Position numbers and translations under genes: made by a program. 6,616 bases of DNA from contig DASSHA010000121.1 of the NCBI GenBank assembly GCA_035693145.1, positions 1 to 6,616 of the forward strand, read 5' to 3'. The DNA is from DASSHA01 sp035693145 (lineage in GTDB: Bacteria; Chloroflexota; Limnocylindria; Limnocylindrales; CSP1-4). The stretch's first letter is position 1. The number at the start of each line of letters is the position of its first letter. Below the pieces are notes generated by a model. The model worked only from the letters and a program-made list of their open reading frames with translations. It ran no database searches and was not told where the DNA came from. Positions 1-5,768 of this stretch are shown here, one piece after another.

Positions 1-2
1 CC

Positions 3-710
3 GCCCCTGAACAGGTCGCCGGATCGGCCGTCACGCCGGCCACCGACACGTTCGGCCTCGGCGCGGTCACCTACGAGCTCCTCGCTCGCCGGCTCCCCTA
101 CCCGCTCCCGGAGACCGCGCCTCGCGTGTCCGCAGAGCGCGGCGGACCGCCACCGATCGCCGGCGTTCCCGTGGCGGTGAACACACTCCTCGCGGCGGCG
201 CTCGCCGTCGACCCGCTTGCGCGCCCGCGACCGATGGATCTCGCGGCCCGCCTTCGAGCGGCATTCGGGGATGGCCGGCCGGGCGGCCTGCCCGTCGCGA
301 CGCTCGTCGCGTCCACGGCCGTTCCGGGCGGCAGGGCGCGACCCGTGCGGCTCGCGGCCGACGGCCATCCCGAACCCCTGGTCGACAACCTGGCGCTCGG
401 GCCGACATCCGCGCCGCCCACTCCCACGTCGGCTGCCTCATCGAGGCGGCCACAGCCGACTGCAGCCACGGTGGTCGCGACGGTCGCTCGCTCCAGCGGG
501 TCTCAGGCCGCCCGGGACTCGGGGGAGCATCGTGGCCACAGAGGACGCGGGCGAGGTCACGGCCCGGCACACGTCGGCACGGGCGGAGAGCGAGACCACG
601 GCGAGAAGCGAAGCACTTCCCGTCACGACAAGCGAGGCGACAGGCCGGGTGGAAGCCACGCGGGATGCCCGCGACACGACGCGGGCCAGGGCACGCACCC
701 GACGGGCTGA
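3..710 (+). CDS. Serine/threonine protein kinase, C-terminal part (5' truncated)
   Basis: Partial gene: 235 residues are visible and the N-lobe and catalytic loop lie left of the window. The fragment opens with APEQ, the end of the activation segment (APE motif) of Hanks-type kinases. Next comes DTFGLGAVTYELL (fragment residues 15-27), which matches subdomain IX with its structural Asp15, then LARRLPY in place of the usual LLTGRPPF. DPLARPRP (70-77) carries the subdomain XI arginine (Arg74), so the kinase fold ends near residue 86. The family phosphorylates Ser/Thr on protein targets; this one's targets are unknown. The rest is a Pro/Thr/Ala-rich region, then from about residue 172 a Gly/Arg/His-rich tail with no visible membrane segment or sensor domain. 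In that tail the third-position GC preference leaves this frame from about base 520, so the annotated C-terminus is doubtful and a frameshift is possible. The kinase assignment is firm, but the last 60 residues are not. Confidence 0.85.
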   Translation, partial: APEQVAGSAVTPATDTFGLGAVTYELLARRLPYPLPETAPRVSAERGGPPPIAGVPVAVNTLLAAALAVDPLARPRPMDLAARLRAAFGDGRPGGLPVATLVASTAVPGGRARPVRLAADGHPEPLVDNLALGPTSAPPTPTSAASSRRPQPTAATVVATVARSSGSQAARDSGEHRGHRGRGRGHGPAHVGTGGERDHGEKRSTSRHDKRGDRPGGSHAGCPRHDAGQGTHPTG

Positions 711-712
711 CG

Positions 713-748
713 CCCGGCTGCCGGGCCGGCGCGGCCGCGGCAGCCGGG
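713..748. terminator. GC-rich hairpin between convergent genes
   Basis: A perfect 11-bp inverted repeat, CCCGGCTGCCG at 713-723 and CGGCAGCCGGG at 738-748, encloses a 14-base loop that can itself pair GGCC (724-727) with GGCC (733-736). It starts two bases after the kinase stop codon and ends ten bases before the last base of the convergent secreted-protein gene. The position suits a bidirectional terminator. Neither side has a run of T, so it is not a canonical intrinsic terminator; Rho-assisted termination or simple 3'-end protection would also fit. The hairpin is seen; the function is inferred. Confidence 0.5.
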
Positions 749-758
749 ACGCCGGTGG

Positions 759-2636
759 CTACCTCGTGTCGGTGAGGCTCGCCGACATGAGGCCGTTGTC
801 GGCGAAGGTGTAGCCGCGGACATGGGTCAGCCACGCCGTCCCGGACGACGACGGCCGGTTGCCCGTCAGGGTCACGTTGCTCGCGGTGTTGCTCGAGTCG
901 TAGCCGTCGACCCGCACCCGGGCGACGTCCATGGTGTTGTTCGTGATGGTGATGTTCGCCGGCAGCGTGTTCGCGTAGCCGGGCGTCAGGACGATGGCAT
1001 AGCCGACACCGGACGGCGTGTGACCGGCATCGAACGTCCGCCAGTCGGATCCCGTGATCGTGATCTGGTTGACGATGTCGGTCGACCGGTTCGGCTCGGC
1101 GTCGAAGCCGTGCAGGCTGACATTGCTGCAGCGGACGCCGTTCACCGACATCGCCTGTGCGCTGATGACGCTCACGCAGTTCCGCCCGATCGTCGTCATC
1201 CGGACGTTGCTGAGGACGACGTTCGCCGACGGCGAGTTGTTCGTGCTCGAGTTGACGGAGCGGACGTACACGCCATCACCCCATTGCCCCGTCAGGGTTG
1301 CGTTCCGGAGGGTGAAGCCGGAGACCGACTCCAGGCCGAACGCATGCTCGTCCTCCTGATCGCCGCTCCCGTACACCCGCGTCTGGATGTCGTACAGCGT
1401 TGCCGGCCCGGTGACGTTCAGCCCGTCGACGACGATGTCGCGTCCCTGGACGAAGCGCAGCTGCTCGTAGGCGGCCGAGTTCGATGCTCGCCGGAACGTC
1501 GCGCCGCGACCGTAGATCGTCCCGCTCCAGCCCGAAAGCGTGATCCGTGCCTCGACGTCGTAGACCGCGTTCGTCGCGAAGCAAACCCGGCGGCCGGTGT
1601 TCGACGCGAGGAACGAGCTGATGGCGCTCGACTGGTCGGAACCCGTCGGCGCGCCGAAGGTCGCGTCGCAGACGACCCCCGTCGTCGACGGGGCCGCCGT
1701 CGGCGCGGGTGTGCTGGTCGGGGCGGCCGTCGGTGCGGGGGTCGCCGAGGGCGCCGCTGTCGCCGTCGATGTCAGGGTCTGGAACGTCCTGTCGGTGCTC
1801 GTCGCGGTGTGACCCGCGGCGTCCGTCGAGGTGACCGCGAAGTGGTAGACCGTCCCCGCGGACAGTCCGCTCAGCCCCTGCACGTGCGTCGAGTAGTTGA
1901 ACGAGGTCTCGGGCGACGAGACCGAGCCGTAGCTCGTCGTCGTGCCGTAGCGCACCTGGCCGGTCGCAGCCGCGCTCACGGTCCACGTGATGGTCGCGGT
2001 CGACTGGCCGATCCCCGTCACGCCGATCGCACTGATCGACAGCAGAGCCGCCGTCGGTGCCGGCGTGCGGCTCGAGGTCGGGGCGACGGTAGGTGCGGGC
2101 GTGGAGGTTTGGCTCGGAGCTGCGGTGGGTCCCGGCGTGGGAGGCGTTGTTGGTGTGGGCGACGGCGACGGTGCCGCGCCGGTCGCGACCGTGAAGCTGG
2201 CGGTCGCGAGGACGATTGCCGCGAACGTGGTCTTGGTCCCCTTCCTGGTCGTCGGCTGTGAGATCGCGGCCAGCGTGTGGGCACCGGCGGCGGTCTTCGG
2301 AACGATGAAGCTCGTTGCGAAGATACCGTGCCGGTTCGCAGAAGCGGAGGGCATGCCGACGGACGACCCGTCCCAGGTCAGCTGGACGCGCGCCCGCTCC
2401 GGGAACTGGTCGCCGGCGACTCGAACCGTCGCGCCTGCCGGCGCGGACGCGGGAGTCAGCGTCAGGGTGGGCCCTGCGGCGTGTGTCGCCGCGAACGGGA
2501 CGAGCGGGAGAAAGACGGCGGCCGCGGTGATCACGGCGACCGCGACGGTGGTCAGTCGCGCGACGACGGTGCCCGGTCGTCGAACCGCGACTGTCGGGCG
2601 CTCGTCAACCCAGCGGGTTCCATCCCAGAACGACAT
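759..2636 (-). CDS. Secreted or membrane-anchored modular protein: Ig-like, fibronectin III and right-handed beta-helix domains
   Basis: A 625-residue exported protein. Residues 1-12 (MSFWDGTRWVDE) resemble the core of the short WDG-RW motif of DUF2510-type segments and support this start. Residues 26-54 form a hydrophobic signal peptide or anchor with a possible cleavage near THAAG. Residues about 55-152 look like an Ig-like (IPT-type) surface domain. A Pro/Thr/Ser linker (154-196) leads to a fibronectin type III domain (about 198-287), then a second TPAPTAAPT linker (286-318). Residues 321-625 are a right-handed parallel beta-helix of the pectate-lyase-like class, with GDGVYV (453-458), DAEPN (512-516) and repeated N-x-T/V-x-L strands. 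Four cysteines (323, 352, 487, 503) all lie in that domain and may form disulfides. Beta-helix proteins of this class often bind or cleave polysaccharides, but I see no defined catalytic set, so the substrate is unknown. GGAG lies 10 bases before the ATG; another ATG 7 bases upstream is out of frame. The gene appears to be monocistronic. Confidence 0.9.
   Translation of the reverse strand: MSFWDGTRWVDERPTVAVRRPGTVVARLTTVAVAVITAAAVFLPLVPFAATHAAGPTLTLTPASAPAGATVRVAGDQFPERARVQLTWDGSSVGMPSASANRHGIFATSFIVPKTAAGAHTLAAISQPTTRKGTKTTFAAIVLATASFTVATGAAPSPSPTPTTPPTPGPTAAPSQTSTPAPTVAPTSSRTPAPTAALLSISAIGVTGIGQSTATITWTVSAAATGQVRYGTTTSYGSVSSPETSFNYSTHVQGLSGLSAGTVYHFAVTSTDAAGHTATSTDRTFQTLTSTATAAPSATPAPTAAPTSTPAPTAAPSTTGVVCDATFGAPTGSDQSSAISSFLASNTGRRVCFATNAVYDVEARITLSGWSGTIYGRGATFRRASNSAAYEQLRFVQGRDIVVDGLNVTGPATLYDIQTRVYGSGDQEDEHAFGLESVSGFTLRNATLTGQWGDGVYVRSVNSSTNNSPSANVVLSNVRMTTIGRNCVSVISAQAMSVNGVRCSNVSLHGFDAEPNRSTDIVNQITITGSDWRTFDAGHTPSGVGYAIVLTPGYANTLPANITITNNTMDVARVRVDGYDSSNTASNVTLTGNRPSSSGTAWLTHVRGYTFADNGLMSASLTDTR
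1683..1781 (-). repeat. Thr/Pro/Ala repeat linker within the secreted-protein gene
   Basis: In-frame degenerate repeats encode TPAPTAAPTSTPAPTAAPS-like units (residues 286-318), separating the fibronectin domain from the beta-helix. The core unit TPAPTAAP occurs twice in tandem (residues 299-306 and 309-316 cover its PAPTAAP part), with matching DNA repeats of roughly 30 bases. Such linkers are extended, often glycosylated spacers in surface proteins and can change length by slippage. Confidence 0.75.
2049..2177 (-). repeat. Pro/Thr/Ser-rich linker within the secreted-protein gene
   Basis: This encodes residues 154-196, rich in SPSPTPTTPP, PGPTAAPSQ, TPAPTVAPT and TPAPTAA units, between the Ig-like and fibronectin domains. 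It is low-complexity and shares the TPAPT-AP unit with the second linker at 1683-1781, so the two probably arose from the same repeat. A flexible or glycosylated surface stalk is the likely role, by inference from composition. Confidence 0.7.
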
Positions 2637-2666
2637 TGGGCATCGTCTCCGTTCGGCAGCCCGGCC

Positions 2667-2684
2667 GACTCGATCGCTCGAGTC
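2667..2684 (-). promoter_or_regulatory. Leader hairpin with GNRA-type loop upstream of the secreted-protein gene
   Basis: A perfect 7-bp inverted repeat: GACTCGA at 2667-2673 and TCGAGTC at 2678-2684. Read on the minus strand the loop is GCGA, which fits the stable GNRA tetraloop class. It lies about 30 bases before the start codon and 16 bases before the GGAG ribosome site. It could stabilise the mRNA or modulate initiation, or be an operator if transcription starts nearby. The structure is seen; the role is unknown. Confidence 0.4.
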
Positions 2685-2738
2685 CCTCGGCTTTGCGGCC
2701 CCGCCTCGCGACGGGTGTGCGGGTTCGTGGAGGCGCAG

Positions 2739-2754
2739 TCGGGGCGGTCCCCGA
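2739..2754 (-). promoter_or_regulatory. Second short hairpin in the same intergenic region
   Basis: A perfect 6-bp inverted repeat: TCGGGG at 2739-2744 and CCCCGA at 2749-2754, with a 4-base loop. It lies about 105 bases upstream of the secreted-protein start. No T-run follows on either strand, so it is a weak terminator candidate. GC-rich DNA produces such repeats by chance fairly often. Confidence 0.25.
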
Positions 2755-2934
2755 GGCCACGGCGGACGCTATCGCGGGGCGCGCGTGCCGAACACCCTCA
2801 CGGTCGTACCCACCTAGGTATGCCCGCGATGGCCCGTTGTCGGCCAGCACCACGAGCGGTCCGGACCACCGACGACCGCACCAGACCACCCGCGCCGCCA
2901 GGCTCGTGCCGCTGAGCGGAGCGCGGAGGTCGTG

Positions 2935-3021
2935 TGGTGCCGAGGCAGGGGTTCGAACCCTGACGCCCTTTCGGGCAGCCGATTTTAAGTCGGCCGCGTC
3001 TGCCGGTTCCGCCACCTCGGC
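2935..3021 (-). tRNA. tRNA-Leu, anticodon UAA
   Basis: A complete class II tRNA read on the minus strand. The acceptor stem GCCGAGG (3021-3015) pairs with CCTCGGC (2945-2939); the discriminator is A (2938) and CCA is encoded (2937-2935). The D arm has the leucine-typical TGGCGGAACCGGCAGACGC pattern. The anticodon stem GCCGA/TCGGC holds the loop CTTAAAA, giving anticodon UAA, which reads UUA and UUG. The long variable arm GCCC-GAAA-GGGC is typical of leucine tRNAs. The T arm is CAGGG-TTCGAAC-CCCTG. All stems pair fully, so it should be functional. UUA is very rare in this GC-rich DNA, so UUG is the codon it would mostly serve here. Confidence 0.97.
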
Positions 3022-3030
3022 GCGGGTCCG

Positions 3031-3056
3031 ATCCTACCGTTGCGCCATCCGATCAA
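3031..3056 (-). promoter_or_regulatory. Possible promoter of tRNA-Leu
   Basis: On the minus strand, TAGGAT (complement of 3031-3036) is a -10-like hexamer nine bases before the tRNA 5' end, the right distance for a start just ahead of the mature tRNA. TTGATC (complement of 3051-3056) is -35-like, but the 14-base spacer is shorter than usual. This is a weak call from consensus matching only. Confidence 0.3.
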
Positions 3057-3070
3057 GAGCTCGCAGGTCG

Positions 3071-3105
3071 TTGCCGCCGCAATCACCGGACGTGTAACGT
3101 ATTCT
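3071..3105 (+). promoter_or_regulatory. Possible promoter of the flavin monooxygenase operon
   Basis: TTGCCG (3071-3076) and TAACGT (3095-3100) are separated by 18 bases within a locally AT-richer patch (GTGTAACGTATTCTC) that stands out in the surrounding GC-rich DNA. TATTCT at 3100-3105 is an alternative -10. Transcription would start near 3107-3112, leaving a leader of about 75-80 bases before the GTG start. Matches to the consensus are partial. Confidence 0.35.
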
Positions 3106-3186
3106 CGATCGGACGGACGCTGCTTCGAGCCGCCCGAACCGCCGGCGGTGATCTCCTCGAGCGGGCACGAACGCAGGAGCTTCGCG

Positions 3187-4320
3187 GTGCAGTTCGGCAT
3201 CTTTTCGGTCAGCGACGTGACGACGGATCCGAACACGGGTCGGACGGTTTCCGAGCACGAGCGGATCGAGTCGATGGTTGCCATCGCTCTCCGAACGGAG
3301 GCCGCCGGGTTGGACGTCTTCGCCTCGGGCGAGCACCACAACCCGCCGTTCGTCGCCTCGTCACCGACGACGATGCTCGGGTTCGTCGCCGCGAAGACTC
3401 GACGGATCATCCTGTCAACGGCGACGACGCTGATCACGACGAGCGACCCGGTCAAGATCGCCGAGGACTTCGCGGTCCTCCAGCACCTGGCGGACGGTCG
3501 CGTCGACCTCATGCTCGGTCGCGGCAACACGGGCCCCGTCTACCCGTGGTTCGGCCAGGACATTCGCAACGGCGTGCCGCTCGCGATCGAGAACTACGCG
3601 CTGCTTCATCGCCTCTGGCACGAGGACGTCGTCGACTGGCAGGGCCGCTTCCGGACGCCGTTGACGGGCTTCACGTCCGTCCCCCGCCCGCTCGACGGCA
3701 TCCCGCCGTTCGTCTGGCACGGTTCCATCCGCACGCCCGAGATCGCCGAGCAGGCGGCCTACTACGGTGACGGCTTCTTCCACAACAACATCTTCTGGCC
3801 GAAGGAGCATGTCCAGCGGATGGTCGAGCTCTACCGGCGCCGCTACGAGCACTACGGTCACGGCCCGGCGGACCATGCCATCGTCGGCCTCGGGGGCCAG
3901 GTGTTCATGCGTCCGAACAGCCAGGATGCGATCCGCGAGTTCCGGCCGTACTTCGACCACGCGCCGGTCTACGGGGGCGGCCCGTCGCTCGAGGCGTACA
4001 TGGAGCAGACGCCGCTGACGGTCGGCAGCCCGCAGCAGGTCATCGACCGGACGCTCGGCTTCCGCGAGTTCGTCGGCGACTACCAGCGGCAGCTCTTCCT
4101 CGTGGACCACGCCGGCCTGCCGCTCGACACCGTGCTCGAGCAGATCGACATGCTCGGCGAGCTCGTCGTGCCGGTCCTCCGCCGCGAGTTCGAGGCCGCC
4201 CGTCGGCCCGGTGTCCCGGACGCGCCGACCCATGCGCGTCTGAAGGCCGCGGCCGGGAGGGCCCCGCGCGAGCCCGCATCTCCCGGCTCACCCACGCTGC
4301 CGGCAGCGACGACGGCCTGA
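3187..4320 (+). CDS. FMN-dependent luciferase-like monooxygenase, CE1758 family
   Basis: A 377-residue protein of the bacterial luciferase-like superfamily (TIM barrel), which uses reduced FMN and O2 to oxidise an organic substrate in the cytoplasm. The GTG at 3187 is chosen because AGGAG (3175-3179) lies seven bases before it and MQFGIFSVSD is the expected first beta strand; an open frame continues upstream to 3040 without such support. Visible motifs are GEHH (48-51) after strand 2, DGRVDLMLGRG (103-113), the helix around 131-145, WHGS (177-180) and GSPQQV (280-285) near the C-terminal phosphate-binding region. A Pro/Ala-rich tail (about 340-377) extends past the barrel. The FMN reductase gene follows after 4 bases. 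That partnership defines the CE1758/CE1759 pair and supports the subfamily call. The substrate is unknown. F420 use, seen in related enzymes, is less likely given the FMN reductase neighbour. Confidence 0.94.
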   Translation: MQFGIFSVSDVTTDPNTGRTVSEHERIESMVAIALRTEAAGLDVFASGEHHNPPFVASSPTTMLGFVAAKTRRIILSTATTLITTSDPVKIAEDFAVLQHLADGRVDLMLGRGNTGPVYPWFGQDIRNGVPLAIENYALLHRLWHEDVVDWQGRFRTPLTGFTSVPRPLDGIPPFVWHGSIRTPEIAEQAAYYGDGFFHNNIFWPKEHVQRMVELYRRRYEHYGHGPADHAIVGLGGQVFMRPNSQDAIREFRPYFDHAPVYGGGPSLEAYMEQTPLTVGSPQQVIDRTLGFREFVGDYQRQLFLVDHAGLPLDTVLEQIDMLGELVVPVLRREFEAARRPGVPDAPTHARLKAAAGRAPREPASPGSPTLPAATTA

Positions 4321-4324
4321 CGAG

Positions 4325-4978
4325 ATGGCCGACCGAACCATCGTCGTCGTATCGGCCGGGATCGGGACCCCATCGTCGACGCGGTTGCTCGCGGACCGGC
4401 TCGGGAGCGCCGTCGAGCTCCGCCTCCGGTCGGTCGGGCTCGCGCCCGCCACGACGACGCTCGAGCTGCGCGACCTGGCCCACGAGCTGACGGACAACCT
4501 CCTCACCGGCTTCCCGGTCCCCGCGCTGCGTGGCGCAATCGACGCTGTCGTCGCCGCCGACGGGCTGATCGCGGTGAGCCCGATCTTCAGCGCCTCGTAC
4601 AACGGCCTGTTCAAGATGTTCTTCGACGTCCTCGATCGCGACGGCCTCGCCGAGAAGCCCGTCCTCATCGCGGCGACGGGCGGCAGCCCGCGACACTCGC
4701 TTGCGCTCGAGCATGCCTTCCGACCGCTCTTCGCCTACCTCGATGCCGCGGTCGTCCCGACCGCGGTCTACGCGGCGACGGAGGACTGGGGCGGCGCCGA
4801 CGACCCGATCGTCGGTGCGCTCGTCGACAGGATCGAACGCGCCGCAGCCGAGATGGCGCGGGCCGTCGCCGCGGAAGAGCGCAGCGTGCCGCTGGATCCG
4901 TTCGCCGACCCGACCCCCTTCGAGGACCTGTTGACGGGATCGCCCTCGACCTCGTCCGCCTCGCGGGAGACGCGCTAG
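4325..4978 (+). CDS. LLM-partnered NAD(P)H-dependent FMN reductase, CE1759 family
   Basis: A 217-residue flavodoxin-like reductase that should reduce FMN with NAD(P)H and pass it to the monooxygenase encoded 4 bases upstream. Residues 5-11 (TIVVVSA) form the first strand, followed by the phosphate-binding loop GIGTPSSTR (12-20). SPIFSASYNGLFKMFFD (85-101) is the flavin-ring loop and dimer helix typical of NADPH-dependent FMN reductases. ATGGSPRHS (117-125) is the second flavin loop. Length and motif order match the CE1759 group named for its pairing with CE1758 monooxygenases. The ATG at 4325 has only a weak GACGAG ahead of it, so translation is probably coupled to the upstream gene. Residues after about 188 are a low-complexity Pro/Ser tail. 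The gene ends 16 bases from the convergent DUF190 gene, with no clear terminator between them. Confidence 0.94.
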   Translation: MADRTIVVVSAGIGTPSSTRLLADRLGSAVELRLRSVGLAPATTTLELRDLAHELTDNLLTGFPVPALRGAIDAVVAADGLIAVSPIFSASYNGLFKMFFDVLDRDGLAEKPVLIAATGGSPRHSLALEHAFRPLFAYLDAAVVPTAVYAATEDWGGADDPIVGALVDRIERAAAEMARAVAAEERSVPLDPFADPTPFEDLLTGSPSTSSASRETR

Positions 4979-4994
4979 GGTCCGCGGGCGAGGA

Positions 4995-5336
4995 TCAGGA
5001 GGTCGCTCCGGCGCGGTAGGCGATGACCTCGACCTTCTCGAGCGTGATGAGCCCGTCGGCCACCATCCCGTCCAGCTCGGGTAGGACCGCGCGGAGTCGG
5101 TCCTCCTGGTCGACGACTTCGACGAGCACCGGGAGGTCCTGCGACAGCTGGAGCAGACGCGTCGTATGGAGGTGCGCCTTGGCGCCGAAACCCTCGATCC
5201 CGCGAAGGACGGTGGCACCGGCGATCCCGCGCTCGCGCAGGAACCGGACGATCGCCTGGTAGAGCGGCTGACCGTGCCACTGGTCGCTCTCGCCGATGTA
5301 GATCCTGACGAGGAGTCCCTGCCCTTCGATCTTCAC
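4995..5336 (-). CDS. DUF190 family PII-like protein
   Basis: A 113-residue protein of the DUF190 family (Pfam PF02641), whose solved members have a ferredoxin-like fold resembling the PII signalling proteins. The first strand is GQGLLVRIYIGE (5-16), followed by a helix with PLYQAIVRFLRERGIAGATVLRG (24-46), the common DUF190 signature. GIEGFGAKAHLHT (46-58) is the flexible-loop region, and LPVLVEVVDQEDRL (68-81) with ITLEKVEVIAY (97-107) form the last strands. The length is normal and it appears complete. The GTG start overlaps the crcB stop in GTGA (5333-5336), with GGGAGGG five to six bases before it, so it is translated with crcB. DUF190 genes often sit beside crcB, which suggests a role in fluoride homeostasis or in regulating the channel. 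The biochemical function is not established. Confidence 0.92.
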   Translation of the reverse strand: MKIEGQGLLVRIYIGESDQWHGQPLYQAIVRFLRERGIAGATVLRGIEGFGAKAHLHTTRLLQLSQDLPVLVEVVDQEDRLRAVLPELDGMVADGLITLEKVEVIAYRAGATS

Positions 5337-5731
5337 GCGACCCTCCCGACGGCGAGCCCGAGGAATACGGCGACGATGCCGAGGACAACGGATCCGCCGA
5401 CATTGAGCAACGCTGCGGCGAGCGCCCCGTCCTCGATCAGCCGCGCGCTCTCGAGCATCCACGTCGAGAACGTCGTGTATGCGCCGATGAACCCGATCAT
5501 GACTGCTGGCCGAACGTCGGCGGGGAGGATCGCCCGCTCGGTGGCGATGCCGAACAGGACGCCGAGGATGAAGCTCCCGCTGAGGTTGATGGCTAGCGTT
5601 CCCCACGGAAACGTCCCGCCCGTCGCAGCCGACACCCAGCCGTCGACGAGGTAGCGGGTCGCGGCGCCGAGGAAGCCGCCGAGCCCGACGAGCAGCAGGG
5701 TCACGTTCGAGATCGTAACCGCGGCGGCCAT
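5333..5731 (-). CDS. crcB: Fluoride channel CrcB/Fluc
   Basis: A 132-residue inner-membrane protein with four hydrophobic segments (about 8-28, 42-63, 72-95, 104-127). It belongs to the Fluc/CrcB family, which forms dual-topology dimers that let toxic fluoride leave the cytoplasm. Family motifs are present: GGFLGAATRY (18-27), GTLAINLSGSF with the conserved Asn49 (44-54), and GFIGAYTTFSTW (80-91). In well-studied homologues two phenylalanines (FxxF) of the last motif line the fluoride path; here they are Phe88 and Trp91. The ATG at 5731 is preferred because the first membrane segment begins just after it, though no ribosome site precedes it; the longer open frame to 5893 encodes an unrelated Arg-rich stretch. 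The stop overlaps the DUF190 start. No fluoride riboswitch pattern is visible upstream. Confidence 0.96.
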   Translation of the reverse strand: MAAAVTISNVTLLLVGLGGFLGAATRYLVDGWVSAATGGTFPWGTLAINLSGSFILGVLFGIATERAILPADVRPAVMIGFIGAYTTFSTWMLESARLIEDGALAAALLNVGGSVVLGIVAVFLGLAVGRVA

Positions 5732-5752
5732 CGATTCGACGCGCGTGGTCGT

Positions 5753-5768
5753 GGCCAATCTGATGGCC
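5753..5768. promoter_or_regulatory. Small inverted repeat upstream of crcB
   Basis: GGCCA (5753-5757) and TGGCC (5764-5768) form a 5-bp inverted repeat around ATCTGA, 22 bases upstream of the crcB start, in the 110-base divergent spacer with the small gene at 5842. It could be an operator or a weak leader hairpin. A repeat this short can arise by chance, so this is recorded mainly because the spacer shows nothing stronger. Confidence 0.2.

Larger units (their letters stand above)
2637..2934. other. Gene-free leader/intergenic region between tRNA-Leu and the secreted-protein gene
   Basis: These 298 bases hold no convincing gene; the open frames crossing them run into the tRNA or the secreted-protein start and match nothing I recognise. 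The region should contain the secreted gene's promoter and the 3' trailer of the tRNA, both read on the minus strand. I see no clear -35/-10 pair and no T-run terminator. Two perfect short hairpins (2667-2684 and 2739-2754) and a palindromic ACCTAGGT near 2813-2820 are the only structure found. Confidence 0.5.

Noticed and set aside
67..834. A 255-codon minus-strand open frame opposite the kinase fragment.
   Set aside because: Pro/Arg-rich shadow sequence; the plus strand shows kinase subdomains IX and XI in the overlapping region.
822..2261. A 479-codon plus-strand open frame opposite the secreted-protein gene.
   Set aside because: It is an Arg/Gly/Val-rich antisense shadow made by GC-rich codons; the minus-strand frame has clear domains, a signal peptide and linkers.
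2605..3015. A 136-codon minus-strand open frame across the tRNA and the leader.
   Set aside because: It begins inside the tRNA gene, has no recognisable features and overlaps the start of the secreted-protein gene in another frame.
3415..4233. A 272-codon minus-strand open frame opposite the monooxygenase gene.
   Set aside because: Its Arg/Val/Glu/Asp-rich composition is typical of antisense frames in GC-rich DNA, and the plus strand encodes a full luciferase-like protein with motifs.
4040..5218. A 392-codon minus-strand open frame spanning three genes.
   Set aside because: It crosses the reductase antisense and DUF190 out of frame, with low-complexity Arg-rich sequence and no recognisable domain.
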